Assembly (NCBI RefSeq): GCF_028640845.1
Contig: NC_080542.1
Coordinates: forward strand, 130,098,580-130,162,579
DNA length: 64,000 nt
Origin: Ahaetulla prasina
Taxonomy: Eukaryota; Chordata; Lepidosauria; Squamata; Colubridae
Direction: 5' to 3'
Shown: positions 22,427-33,228 of the stretch, piece by piece
How positions within the stretch are numbered: the stretch's first letter is position 1
Layout of the letters: every line of letters begins with the position of its first letter
The notes under the pieces: model-generated
Seen by the model: the letters and a program-made list of their open reading frames with translations, nothing else
Told to the model about the DNA's origin: nothing
Database searches by the model: none
Translations under genes and position numbers: made by a program

Positions 22427-22795
22427 TTTTTATTGGCCAAGTATGATTGGACAAGGAATTTGTCTTGGTGCATATGCTCTCAGTGTACATAAAAGAAAAG
22501 ATACGTTCATCAAGGTACAACATTTACAACACAATTGATGGTCAATATATCAATATAAATCATAAGGATTGCCAGCAACAAAGTTACAGTCATACAGTCA
22601 TAAGTGGAAAGAGATTGGTGATGGGAACTATGAGAAGATTAATAGTAGTGCAGATTTAGTAAATAGTTTGACAGTGTTGAGGGAATTATTTGTTTAGCAG
22701 AGTGATGGCCATTGGGAAAAAACTGTTCTTGTGTCTAGTTGTTGTGGTGTGCAGTGTTCTATAGATGCTTCCATCACTGATCACCATTAAATTTG
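22427..22795 (-). mobile_element. LINE 3' end with AATAG tail, copy 1
   Basis: The reverse complement reads CTATAGAACACTGCACACC, GAACAGTTTTTTCCCAATGG, GTACACTGAGAGCATATGCA and CTTGGCCAATAAAAAATTCT, collinear with 53335-53737. The first part encodes the last residues of an L2/CR1-type LINE protein (HKNSFFP..ITLLNK). Confidence 0.8.
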
Positions 22796-23867
22796 GTTAG
22801 TGGAGAATGCTTATTTGGTTGAACATCTGGAAGACTATCTGTTATTCAATTCTAAGTTATGGTATGGGGGAAAGGTACAAAAGTAAAATCAATGAAGGAA
22901 AGTTTCAATAGAAGACAACATTTATAGGTCAGGGTTGAACTGTGGGGCAATTAAGAAGTAAACAATATTCCAATCAAGGGATTATCAATGCAGACAAACA
23001 GGTAAACAATAGCCTAATCAAAAAACCACTAAGAACACTCCCAACAATACTCACAAGGCATAAAGTCACTGATACATAAAATGAGATCAAACCCCACTTC
23101 CTTTAGCATTGATAATGTTGCCTATTTTGATAATGAAATGTCTGCAAGAAAACAACAACCAAAATTCAGAGACCATCAGAGACTCCACAGTCAAGGAAGG
23201 CATTCCAACTAGTTCATTTAACTATTTCAAATAAACCTTTTCATTTCCCAATCATTATCATAACCCACTAAACTTTTTATTATTTTTGTATTTACAAAAC
23301 CGAATCAAGGATTCTAGTCTATCAATAATTATTTCATTTATCAGGCAGCACTCTGGTTATTTTTACTTGTAATAACAATAGGAATCAAAAGCCAATGTGA
23401 GAGGACATTATTCTAACATTTTCTAATAAGTGTAATGAGAAATCCTTTGACTTTGTTTCAGAATTATCCAGAGCTAGTCTTGAACTGTTGCTATTCATTA
23501 GAAGAGCATTATTACTTGCTCAATTAAGTTAATCATCTCCTATCATATTAACTCCTGTGACACAAATGTTGTATTTACATATATAAAATAGGAAGAAGTA
23601 TTAATGGATAGTGATTTTTATCTGAAATATAAGGATTATGTTTTAGAATTGTTCTGCTCTTATACACACATACACTCATTGCTATATTTAATATTTATTT
23701 TTTTCTACCCTTGTAACTATCTTTTTGGCAAAATTCTCCCTGTGGCAATATCTAGATAGTAACTTATAGGAACCCAAAATATTTTATATCTTTCCTTAGA
23801 GCTCTCCTTGCTCATGAGGAAAAAAGGGATTGCTAATAACTACTCAAGGGCTTGATGTCTATGGAAA
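22796..23867. other. Intronic DNA with a weak retroelement scrap
   Basis: At 23110-23160 the text GATAATGAAATGTCTGCAAG followed by AAAACAAC matches a repeat also present near 56590. The rest is unremarkable. Confidence 0.45.
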
Positions 23868-24040
23868 TTCTCAGTCATCCAGGTCATGGTTGTCCCAAAG
23901 GTGTTTTTTCAAGAGGCAAAGGGACTTTCTGGTTTTTGTTTGAAGATGTTTTGCTTCTCATCCAAGAAGCTTCTTCATTCAAATGTTTTCAAAGAAAAAA
24001 CAGAAAATCCAGTTGCCTCTTTAAAAAGCACCTTTGGAAT
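23868..24040 (-). mobile_element. Hairpin element, copy 2
   Basis: Same leader (CAGTCATCCAGGTCATGGTT) and arms (GTGTTTTTTCAAGAGGCAAA; TTGCCTCTTTAAAAAGCACC) as the copy at 22087, but the loop is present in the opposite orientation (GCTTCTCATCCAAGAAGCTT). Either the loop flipped between copies or the palindromic arms allow both readings. Confidence 0.65.
23949..23978 (-). ncRNA. Hammerhead-like motif in hairpin element 2
   Basis: The minus strand reads ATGAAGA, linker A, stem GCTTCT/AGAAGC (six Watson-Crick pairs), loop TGGATG, then AAAAC ATC. The changes from CTGAAGA and GAAACGTC are single transitions or decay, so the core is degenerate while the stem is intact. Confidence 0.28.
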
Positions 24041-24495
24041 ATTCAAGGGCTAAACACATCTCTTACCACTTGGTTCAAGTCTGTGCCTGGTTGATCAGAA
24101 ATAAGTTTGTTGCGACAATGCAAGAGGACCCTGTATGAGATTAAAATGATGGCTAGACCGTAGTTCTGCCTGGTATATTATTCCTACAATTTCCAGATAA
24201 TTTCCAAATTTCCACTCTTCTTTGTTTGAATATGAATCTAGAAGACTTGTGAACAATATACAAGAGTTGTTTTGATTACCAAAAGACACGGGACAAAGTG
24301 ATATATAAACAATACCACAGAAGTACTGTATGTATAGTCAGTACTACAGAACGACTCAGAATAAAAACACAGCTGGTAAAAAATCAAGCCCCAGTTTTAG
24401 GGTTATAGGGCATCTGAAGAGGCAAAGAAGGACACAAACTATTGAAGAGGCGAACATATTGGATGGGGAGAGAACGACAACCTGAAGATTTAATG
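24041..24495. other. Intronic DNA, nothing recognised
   Basis: No repeat or exon recognised. Confidence 0.5.
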
Positions 24496-24888
24496 CAGGT
24501 AGTCCTTGACTTATGACCACAATTGAGCCCAACATTTCTGTTGCTAAGTGAAACATTTGTTAAGTGGTTTTCCCCATTTTACAACCTTTCTTGCCACAGT
24601 TGTTAAGTGAATCATTACATTTGTTAAACTAATGACCCGGTTGTTAAATGAATCTGGCTTCCTCATTGACTTTATTCATCAAATGGTCACAAAAGCAGAT
24701 AACAGGAACCTGGACATTGCAACTGTCATAAATATGAACCAGTTGCCAAGTGCCTGAATTTCGATCACGTGACCATGAGGATGCTGTAACAGTTGTAAGT
24801 GTGAAAAATAGTGATAAGTCACTTTTTTCAGTGCTGTTGTAACTTTGAATGGTTACTAAAGGAACTGTTGTAAGTCGAGGACTACCTG
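24496..24888 (-). mobile_element. TA-flanked MITE, full length
   Basis: A complete 393-bp copy. The left end CAGGTAGTCCTTGACTTATG and right end GTAAGTCGAGGACTACCTG are inverted repeats. TA follows the right end; the left flank reads TG, a one-base change. Internal landmarks: TTGCCACAGTTGTTAAGTGA, CACGTGACCATGAGGATGCT, AAGTCACTTTTTTCAGTGC. No coding capacity. Confidence 0.8.
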
Positions 24889-25740
24889 TATTAGTATTTA
24901 CCTTCATTGGAAAGGAAGAAATTACAAGTGAGAAATTTGTGGACAAGGGAGAATACATATTGAGAGAAGTGTGCTAGCATCAGCTGTTTGTCTAGTGTGA
25001 CCCAGTTATGAACCAGTTAAGAAAGCAAAACCCATCACCATGTAACTGATTAAGGTCTTTTCAATTTCAGACAGCAATGCAATCAGCAGGAGAATACTAA
25101 TCGAGAATGAAGGCCACAAAACTAGCTTGTTAACCTGCATTTAATATTATTAGGGAAGTGCAGTATAGTGTTTGTTCAGAATTATGACAGCGCTGAACAA
25201 ATGGTATTTATGATAGATCCTCAGAATTTATGTCACTGCAACATCCCAGTGGTCATGTGATCATGATTTCGTATCTTTGCTGCTGGCTTTCCATATGCAA
25301 ACTCAATAGGGAACCAGCAAAAAATTGGAAGCTGTGGACATGTGCGGTCCTCGTTTTATGAACTACATTGTCCTCACTTCAGGCATTGCCATCACCAAGT
25401 GGTGCCTTCACTTGATGTAGTCTTTTATGACTGCATCATTTACTGTAACAACAGTGAATCTGATCTATATTGCTATCAAAAGCCAAAGACTTCTTTACTA
25501 AAAAAATCCAGAGACATGAGGACTCAAGATAGTCATATCCTCTTTTTGCCAGACATCATGTAATCCTAACCTGATGCAGGGATAAATTAGTGTTCAGAAC
25601 ACAACACAACAGAACAGAATAGATAAGAGCACAAAAAAACAGAATAGCACAGCACAGCACATAGGTAAAATCAACTCCCCTTTCATTTTCATCTGTAATT
25701 CATTTTTATCTTGGAGATTTTTGCATTGCCAGACAAATTT
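24889..25740. other. Intronic DNA with a possible MITE scrap and pentanucleotide run
   Basis: About 25176-25330 contains ACTGCAACATCCCAGTGGTC then ATGTGATCATGA, resembling the core of the MITE family without ends. At 25595-25665 a degenerate AACAC/AGAAT run is interrupted by CAGCACAGCAC. Confidence 0.4.
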
Positions 25741-26026
25741 AACAGAATAACAGTATAACAGAATTGGAAGGGACCTTGGAGGTCTTCTAGTCCAACCCCC
25801 TGCTTGGGCAGGAAACCCTATACCATTTCAGACAAATGTTTGTCCAATCACTTCTTGAAAACTTCCAGTGTTGGAGCATTCAGAACTTCTGCAGTCAAGT
25901 TGTTCCACTGGTTAATTGTTCTGTCAGTAAATTTCTTCTTAGTTCTAAGTTGCTTCTCTACTTGATTAGTTTCCACCCAATTGCTTCTTGCCCTGCCTTC
26001 AAGTGCTTTGGAGAATAGGTTGATTC
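25741..26026 (-). mobile_element. CR1 LINE 3' region, left half
   Basis: GAATTGGAAGGGACCTTGGA then GGTCTTCTAGTCCAACCCCC is the reverse complement of the classic CR1 3' end. The copy continues through TTTCTTCTTAGTTCTAAGTT to 26026, where a hAT element interrupts it. It resumes at 28066 with no loss of register. Confidence 0.9.
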
Positions 26027-26700
26027 CAGAGGTGGGTTGCTACCGGTTCGGACCGGTTCGGGAAAACCATTAGTGGAAATTTGATGTAGTTCCCTGAACT
26101 GGGAGTGACCTCTGGCTGGCCACACCCCCGAACCGGTCCCCACTCACACACCCCACCCACCTGAAGCTCGCTCGCTCGCTCGCCCTGCCTGCCCGCCCTG
26201 CCACTACTTGCAGAATCTAGCTGTGTACTTCTGCTCACCACTGCTGGCAAAGGTAAGGCCGAAGGGCACGGGCCGGCAGTTGGGCAGGGGAGGGAGAGCT
26301 GGTGGAGGGCTGATACCAGCAGCGGGTGGTGGATTGATGCATGTGGGGAGGGAGGGGAGCGTGCTGGAGATTGCGACACTGGAGCTCTTCCTGTGTGTTT
26401 CCCCCAGCTGGCCTGGCCTGTGTGGGATGCATACAGGAAATCCTAGCTGCAGTTTACTCGTGAGCAAAATAGCCGGGAGAGGCAGGGAGAAAGGCCAATG
26501 GTGCTCATGAGTAAACTGAAGGCATCACTGGCAGCTACTTTCTGCGCCTCCCATCCCATGCTCTTCCCGCTACTGCTTGGCCTTTTTTGATGCACGGAGG
26601 TAGGGAGTGGCAGTTTCTTTTGCTGCCTGCGAGCTGCTGGCTACCACATATTTTTCAGAGATTTACATGCATTCAATGTCTATAGTCCAGAGCATAAATA

Positions 26701-27103
26701 CCGTATATACTCGAATATAAGCCGATCCGAGTATAAGCCGAGGTCCCCAATTTTACCCCAAAAACTGGGGTAAACTGGGGACTCGAGTATAAGCCGAGGG
26801 TGGGAAATGAGGCACCTACCGGTTGGGGAAACCCTCCCTCCCTCAGCTGAGAAGGCTGGCGGCTCCCCCGCCCCGCCCTCTCACTGCACCGGCAGGGCTT
26901 CCCCGCACCGTCCGGTAAAATGTGAAAAAAAGAAAAAAAAAAAACCTCGAGTATAAGCCGTATATACTCGAGTATAAGCCGAGGGGCTTAAAAAAAAAAC
27001 AAAACTCGAGTATAAGCCGTATAGACCCGAGTATAAGCCGAGGGGACGTTTTTCAGCACAAAAAACGTGCTGAAAAACTCGGCTTATACTCGAGTATATA
27101 CGG
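26701..27103. mobile_element. TA-flanked MITE of iterated CTCGAGTATAAGCCG
   Basis: Terminal inverted repeats of 25 bp with one mismatch (start CCGTATATACTCGAATATAA; end TTATACTCGAGTATATACGG), flanked by TA on both sides (26699-26700 and 27104-27105). The motif CTCGAGTATAAGCCG or a near variant recurs about eight times, including four copies in a row after 26945. Non-coding. Confidence 0.8.
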
Positions 27104-27290
27104 TATGTGTGTGTTTATTTTGTACATCAGGTTGCATAAGTCCATCTTAATATGCTATTCCTGGTATGTAATGTTTTGTATACATACAGAGAAAGAAGCA
27201 CTCTTGTGATCTTTGACTTTTAGGCTTGCTGTCAAACATCAGCCATAATACTAATTACTGTTTTGAACAATACGCAGATTGTATTGCACG

Positions 27291-27549
27291 AATGGTGGCT
27301 CAGCAGACTAAGTCTGTCTGTTATTAACACAGCTGCTTGCAATTACTGCAAGTTCAAGTCCCACCAGCCCAAGGTTGACTCAGCCTTCCATCCTTTATAA
27401 GGTAGGTAAAATGAGGACCCAGATTGTTGGGGGCAATAAAAGTTGACTTTGTATATAATATACAAATGGATGAACACTATTGCTTAACACAGTGTAAGCC
27501 GCCCTGAATCTTCGGAGAAGGGCGGGATATAAATTCAAATAAAAAAAAA
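27291..27549 (+). mobile_element. tRNA-derived SINE with L3-type tail
   Basis: A-box-like TGGCTCAGCAGACTAAG and B-box-like GTTCAAGTCCC mark a pol III head. The body ends in AAGCCGCCCTGAATCTTCGG then AGAAGGGCGGGATATAAA, a short hairpin shared with the 3' end of the L2/CR1-L3 LINEs at 33229 and 42138. Sister copies lie at 31459-31723 and, inverted, 47053-47348. Confidence 0.85.
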
Positions 27550-27564
27550 TTATGACTGAAATAT

Positions 27565-27785
27565 TTCTGCACCTAAATTGGTTCACACTGTCAGGAAGCT
27601 TCTCCTTAGTTTTAGGTTGCTTCTCTCTTTGTTCAGTTTCCATCCATTGCTTCTTGTTTTGGTTTCTGGTGCTTTGGAAAATACATTCCACCCCCTTCTT
27701 TCTGGCAGCCCCTTAAAAGCCTGTTGCCCATCAAATTCTTGGGCAAAGCATATGAGCCATTTCCTCCTTTAAGTGGTCCATGAAA
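27565..27785 (-). mobile_element. CR1 LINE fragment, second copy
   Basis: CTTCTCCTTAGTTTTAGGTT then GCTTCTCTCTTTGTTCAGTT matches the same part of CR1 as 25930-26010, so this is a separate copy nested within the hAT-A element. Confidence 0.75.
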
Positions 27786-28065
27786 GTGCATCTATAATAT
27801 GTAGATAATAAAAGTTGAAAAAAGATGAACAACATTTTTACAAAACTAGATATGTTGAGGCTGGGTATGACAAGGAATGGCTGGGAGGGGAGGGGCCAGG
27901 CGAGGGACCCCTTGACATGAGTGACATTGAGTTAGCCATGCCCACCCAGTCACATGCCCATCAAGCCACGCCCACTGTCACATGACCATCAAGTTATGCC
28001 CACAAAATAAGCCACACCCACAGAACTAGTAGTCAAAAAAATTAGAACCCATCCCTGGTTGATTC

Positions 28066-28262
28066 TCTCTTCTTTGCGGCAACCCCTAAACCTTCTTTTC
28101 ATTAAACTAGACATACCCAATTCCAGTAACTGTTCTTTATATGCTTTAGCCTTCAGTCACCTAATTATCTTGGTTGCTCTTCTCTGCACTGTTTCTAGAG
28201 TCTCTTTTCTACACTATGGCAACCAAAACTAGACACAGAATTCAGAAATATCTAATTCAAGC
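28066..28262 (-). mobile_element. CR1 LINE 3' region, right half
   Basis: Continues the copy broken at 26026, with TTCATTAAACTAGACATACC then CAATTCCAG, GTTGCTCTTCTCTGCACTGT and ACTATGGCAACCAAAACTAG, all standard CR1 antisense text. Confidence 0.85.
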
Positions 28263-28875
28263 AACAAGGCCATGTGCAAAATAATTAAATACTGACTCTT
28301 AAATAAAATAAAAATAAGTGGTTCCCTTATTAAATTTTGTGATCAAAACTGCACTATGGGTTCTAATGTCAACACATAATATTCTAATTGATTTTATGAA
28401 AAGATAATGTTCACTGTAAAAAATACAGAAAAATACATTTATTAGAAAAATGGTTGTAGGTACAAACAAGTAGCTTTTCTTTCTTATGCTTCTTCCACGT
28501 ATTCTATCAAATATTATATCCAATCCCATGAAAATGATTGAGAAGTAGTAGTCTGCTGCTCACTAAAACAGCTTCATCCTTTTTCAAGCTTCTACACTGC
28601 TACTTTATAAGCATCACATTAATACTACTTTAATGACCTATTAGAAAATTTAATACCCATATCACCAGCGTATCTACTCTTCTATTGGTATCTGTTTGGG
28701 TCATTGCTTCTGCAGATCTTATGCCTTTTAAAAGTTTATTCTAATTTTAAAAATCAAAGGGGAAGCTGTGAGGTTTCATCTTAACTGTATCTCTCTGTAC
28801 TACCACCTTACTTCTGTAATTGATGCTTGGGGAGCCCATTTTCATTTACCACCAGAACATCATTTTCATGTATCA
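28263..28875. other. Intronic DNA, nothing recognised
   Basis: No recognised family. The upstream part of the next LINE may begin within the last 100 bases. Confidence 0.45.
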
Positions 28876-29277
28876 TCAGTTTGACCTAAGCATAGTACAT
28901 AAAATTATCTACCACAATGTCCTACCTGTCAATGACTACTTCAGCTTCAACCACAATAATACATAAGCAAATAATAGATACAAACTCAAGGTAAACCGCT
29001 CCAAACTCAATTGCAGAAAATATTACTTCAGTAACAGAGTGGTTAATGCCTGGAATGCACTACCTGACTCTGTGATTTCTTGTCCAAACCCCCAAAACAT
29101 TAAACTTAAACTGTCTACTGTTGACCTCACCCCATTCCTAAGAGGTCTGTAAAGGGTGTGCATAAGTGCACCTGCGTGCCTACCGTCCCTGACCTAATAT
29201 TCCTTTTTACTTACTCTTTTTATACTGTTTATACTTTTACCTGTTATATATGATTGACAAAGAAAGAAAGAAAGAAA
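28876..29277 (+). pseudogene. LINE family X, C-terminus and 3' end, copy 2
   Basis: AGCATAGTACATAAAATTAT then CTACCACAATG aligns with 14206-14240 of the first copy. A YFSNRVVNAWNALPDSVIS-like segment is readable near 29025-29082, then GCATAAGTGCACCTGCGTGC and TTGACAAAGAAAGAAAG. 5'-truncated and frame-broken. Confidence 0.75.
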
Positions 29278-30093
29278 ATAATGTTATTGTTTACAGCAAT
29301 TTTAGTCCTGAATCCTGATCAGTAGACATGTCAGCAGTAACCTGCTTAATCTAATTCTTCCTCTTGCATCTTAAAGCACAGAGTTTGCAATTTTACTGAC
29401 AAAGTCCCCACTGACAGGAAATGGTTTGGAAAGTTTACTCTTCAGTTGATGGTGATAGACTTATCCTCCAGCCTTTTGACTGTTTATTCAGCAGAACGGC
29501 CATTCTAAATGTTTTATGAATGGCACTAATGTAAACAAGGCAATTGCAAGTATCTCTGAATATAAAAGCCATCAAGGGCAATTGGTTTGGCAACAGAACT
29601 GGGAGTTTTAAAACTATCAAGCAGTTCTGCGTCAGAGTAAATTGCATTTATACAGATGTACCTAGCTAAAATAAACTGCAAAGAGTGTAACAGTTCATCC
29701 CTCCCTTCCCCTTTGTTCTGCTAAATTATTCGTCTTTGTAAATACTTTTCTTGGACAACTTATATTTAACTGCCATCAGCTTTTAAATAAAATATCAACA
29801 TAGGCCCAGTCTGCATGGAATAAATTCTATAGAAGAAACACTGCTTAATACTTTCTGAAAAATATGTGTTTAAAGTGGGTTCTGAAGTTATTAATATTCT
29901 AAAGTTAGGAAAAAGCATGTTTTTGTGATTTTGATTTTTATCCTACATAGATTTCTTGCCAAGCAAACCTAATGTGAGAAAAAAAAAACATTTCTATTCC
30001 TATCTAATATTCGCTTTTTTTGCTAAGTATCTACAGAATAATGAATGGGGGCAGGAATGGTAAAATTCTTTCTTATAAGAGTAAGGAAATATC
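29278..30093. other. Intronic DNA, nothing recognised
   Basis: AT-rich unique sequence. Confidence 0.55.
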
Positions 30094-30095
30094 TA

Positions 30096-31290
30096 CAGGA
30101 AGTCCTCGATTTATGACCGATCATTTTATAATTGTTTGCATTAAGAAAGCCTTGTAAATGGCTGCAAAGTACTTCTGGCCATCTTATATGGTCACTCTCC
30201 ACTTGGGCAGTCATGTGACTGGATTTCAGGCGACTGGCAACATTTATGATGTTTTGCCAAGTGGCCTACAATCATGTGATTGCCATTTGCAATCTTTTCT
30301 GCCACTTTTCCGTAAAAGCCAACGTGCATCTGGCTGGGAAATTAGTGGAAAGGATAGAGGACAGAGAAAAGGATTTCCGCTCCCTTCCATGCAAGGAAGG
30401 GAGATCCTACTGTGTGCTGGTGGAAATGCCATTAACAAACGCAACCTTCTGAGCCTTTCAGAAGGCTGGCATTAGGGAAGAAGAAAATAGGAGTGAACGC
30501 CAGCCTTCTGAACCTTACAGAACAATCGCATTCTCTAGTGTTTTTATTCCTCCAGCACGCTGAGATATTTCCCCTTTTGTCTGAAGACCTCTGGAACAGA
30601 CGGCCTTGGTAGTCAACATCTGAAGAACAATGCAAGTAAGCGAACCTGGATGCAGTAAGGCTGTGGTGGCGAACCTATGACACAGGTGCCAGAGGTGGCA
30701 CGCAGAGCCCTCTCTGTGGGCATGCGCACCATCATCAGCTGCTCTTCTGGTTTCCAGTGCGCATATGCGCACTGGCCAGCTGGTCTTTGCCGGCTTTGGC
30801 GTGCTGGAAAATGGCCTGAAGACCAGCCAAAAATGGCCAAAAACGGCCTGAAAACGGCCCAAAAAATGGCCCGGAAAACGGCCCCCAAAACGGTTTGAAA
30901 ATGCCCCCCAAAACATCCCCCAAACAGGCATGCGCCACTAGCCAGCTGGTGTTTGGGTTTCCAACAAACACAAACACCAGCTGGCCAGCACGCACACATG
31001 TGCCGACGCCAGGCCAACTGGTCTTTATGTTTCCGGCGCTCTGGCACACACACATGCGTGTGCATGCACATGCGGTCCGGTTTGGGCTTTCAGTGCCAGA
31101 AAGGTTCGCCATCAATGTGGTAGGGCATAGAGAGAGGACTTGGTTATTAAGCCTCAGTGGTTGGATAATGATCACAACTGGGAGAGCTGTAATTGCAGTT
31201 GTGTGAAATGGTCATGTGGATGATTCACTTAACTACTGTTTAATGATTGAAATTCCAGGTCAGTTGTGGTCTTAAGTGGAGGACTACTAG
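30096..31290. mobile_element. Long TA-flanked MITE relative, interrupted by hAT-C
   Basis: Starts TA|CAGGAAGTCCTCGATTTATG and ends CTTAAGTGGAGGACTACTAG, counterparts of the short MITE termini, but the interior differs, with CATGTGACTGGATTTCAGGC and paired CCTTCTGA/TCAGAAGG hairpins near 30445-30475 and 30500-30520. The hAT-C element at 30661-31117 lies inside it, so it is the older of the two. Confidence 0.6.
30661..31117. mobile_element. hAT-C element, 457 bp
   Basis: Ends CTGTGGTGGCGAACCTATGA and AGGTTCGCCATCAATG are the clearest inverted repeats of this family. Flanks CAGTAAGG and TGGTAGGG agree at only 5 of 8 positions, all differences being transitions, so the duplication is decayed or wrong. 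The interior has iterated AAAACGGCC-type units at 30838-30890. Apparent frames over 100 codons on both strands are artefacts of this composition. Confidence 0.65.
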
Positions 31291-31458
31291 TTCTGATCTC
31301 TGGCTGGAGAGACAAAAAGCAGCTTACAATCAGGCCTAGTCAAAGAATGATAAGGAGCAATTCAGGCAACGTTCAGTTCTTTATTTGCTGGCATCCAGTA
31401 GATAGAATCTTGCCAGACTAAACCTTTTCTACTCAGATAGAAAAGTTTTCTACTCAGG

Positions 31459-31723
31459 GGCCTCTGGTGGCTCAACAGACTAAGTCAGTCTGTTATTAAC
31501 ACAGCTGCTTGCAATTACTGCAAGTTCAAGTCCCATCAGGCCCAAGGTTGACTCAGCCTTCCATCCTTTATAAGGTAGGTAAAATGAGGACCCAGATTGT
31601 TGGGGGCAATAAAAGTTGACTTTGTATATAATATACAAATGGATGAAGACTATTGCTTAACACAGTGTAAGCCGCCCTGAGTCTTCGGAGAAGGGCGGGA
31701 TATAAATAAATAAATAAATAAAA
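31459..31723 (+). mobile_element. tRNA-derived SINE with L3-type tail
   Basis: Starts GGCCTCTGGTGGCTCAACAG with B-box-like GTTCAAGTCCC, and ends GCCGCCCTGAGTCTTCGGAG then AAGGGCGGGATATAAATAAA. Over 90 percent identical by eye to 27291-27549, but with the full 5' end. Confidence 0.88.
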
Positions 31724-32849
31724 GATATACTAGTGGATGTAATTCTATGGAATGGCATCCTAGCTTTCTTTCTCTAATTCCAGTTCAACTCCTGGCCATG
31801 TTGTTCTTGTCTTATCTCCCCCACCCCCCAGAAGCAGAATGTGCTCCTGCTTCCTCGGAAACAGCCACTTAACTGAAATCCATAACACCCAGTCTGTTTC
31901 TGTTCAACAAACAAGAAATTATAGTTTTGTCCATCAATCAAAAAGAAAAGGCTCACAAATTGCTGTTTAAGAAAACGGGAGGTAGCCTAAGCCTGTACTG
32001 TACACCAGGACAATGTATTCCTTGTTTCTTCCTAGCCTTCAGAACTATCTCCTTCTGCCACTATTTCAGATTGTGTTCTTGAGAACAATGTCTTCTTTAA
32101 TTGAGTTGCTTTGTGTATGAATGGAAGGTCCGAACAATGATATAAATATACTGTAATAAACAAGCAAATTGGACTAATGTCATTTTTATTATCTCGCCTA
32201 ATAATTATATGGTTGTTATAGAGTTGGGGCTGGTTCCTACATTTGAGTTATAAAAATCCACATGGCAGTAAAAAGATCCCCCAAACTCTAATTTGAAGTC
32301 ATTTGTATTAATTGCACCTCAAATTTGGTAACCCTAAAGTACATTCCACCAGGAAATCCCTCAAGGATTTCAGAGTTGAGATATAAAAGTTAGATTGTTT
32401 CCTTTTTCTTTGGCCATTTTTTTGGAAAATTGCAGGAAATATGCAGTTGATAGCCAGCAGTTTGCCAATGAATTTCACCGACGTGATTTTGAAGGCTCCT
32501 GGAAGCTGCAGAAAAATAAGGTAGGCCTATAGGCATTGACCTGTTTCTTTGCTTTACATACCCTATAAAGCAGAAACTTCATTCTCAACCCTATATTCAT
32601 CACCACTCACTCTTTATTTCAAGGATATGAAAGCATATCACATCATAGCTTCTCAGAACTAAACAGACATGTCCCAAATAGCCAAAGGAAAGTTGTGGCA
32701 AAATCCCTTGGATTATAAATAAAATAAATAAAAGCATTTATTTTCTGTTTAATCAGAAAATAGAATTAAAAACTTCCAAATATAATAAACCTTTAAAATT
32801 ATCTGTAATTTTATCATTGGAGAACAAGAATAGTTATTGAGAGAAAAGA
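31724..32849. other. Intronic DNA, nothing recognised
   Basis: AT-rich unique sequence with no recognised repeat. Confidence 0.55.
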
Positions 32850-33085
32850 TGATCCTATGCTCAGGGACTCACTGGAGAAGAGCCTAATGCTGGGAAAGAT
32901 TGAGGGCAAAAGAAGAATGGGACAACAGAGAATGAGTTGGCTGGATGGAGTCACTGAAGCAGTTGGCGTGAACTTAAATGGACTCCAGGGGATGGTAGAG
33001 GACAGGAAGGCCTGGAGGAACGTTGTCCATGGGGTCACAATGGGTCGGATACAACTTCAAAACTAATAACAATAACAACAATGCT
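32850..33085 (+). pseudogene. RTE/Bov-B LINE, last codons and 3' end
   Basis: A 69-codon open piece at 32857-33066 carries the Bov-B C-terminal signature: SLMLGKIEGKRRMGQQRMSW, LDGVTEAVG, DRKAWRNVVHGV. The tail GGGTCGGATACAACTTCAAA then (AAC/AAT)n is the Bov-B 3' end. Everything upstream, including endonuclease and RT, is missing, as usual for 5'-truncated copies. Bov-B is a known horizontally transferred family of squamates and ruminants. Confidence 0.92.
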
Positions 33086-33149
33086 CAAGGTTCCAAGCTG
33101 GAAATTAAGGATAAGTAGAGTTCAGTTCTTCATTGTAATATTAACATTT

Positions 33150-33225
33150 TCCTTTCCTTTCCTTTCTTCTTTCCTTTTCTTTCTCTTTCCTTCTCCCTCG
33201 CTTCCCTTCCTCCCCCCTTCCGGTC
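33150..33225. repeat. Polypyrimidine CT-rich tract
   Basis: TTTCC/CTTTT/CCCTC mixture directly before the LINE fragment at 33229; a likely triplex-prone tract. Confidence 0.7.
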
Positions 33226-33228
33226 CTT

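Larger units (their letters stand above)
26027..28057. mobile_element. hAT-A element swollen to 2.0 kb by nested insertions
   Basis: The ends CAGAGGTGGGTTGCTACCGG and AGAACCCATCCCTG are family hAT-A termini. A perfect 8-bp duplication GTTGATTC (26019-26026 and 28058-28065) falls exactly where the CR1 reading breaks and resumes, so the whole 2031 bp is the product of one insertion plus later growth. The element's own DNA is GC-rich (26040-26640 with a CGCT run near 26168; 27858-28057 with CATGCCCACCCAGTCACATG). Nested inside are a TA-flanked MITE, a SINE and another CR1 fragment. The GC-rich open frames at 26000-26510 are not genes. Confidence 0.88.

Noticed and set aside
26000..26510. GC-rich overlapping frames of 100-126 codons, or a CpG-island promoter
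   Set aside because: The block is the 5' part of a hAT-A element; no domain, TATA or exon structure.
27291..27370. Functional tRNA gene
   Set aside because: A/B-box-like elements are present but the sequence cannot fold as a cloverleaf with an acceptor stem and it continues into a SINE body and tail.
30515..31206. Frames of 100-152 codons on both strands
   Set aside because: They cover a hAT-C element and its host MITE; AAAACGGCC-type iterations give the open frames.
33150..33225. Polypyrimidine tract as a splice acceptor for an exon at 33229
   Set aside because: What follows is a LINE C-terminus on the strand opposite to the inferred gene.
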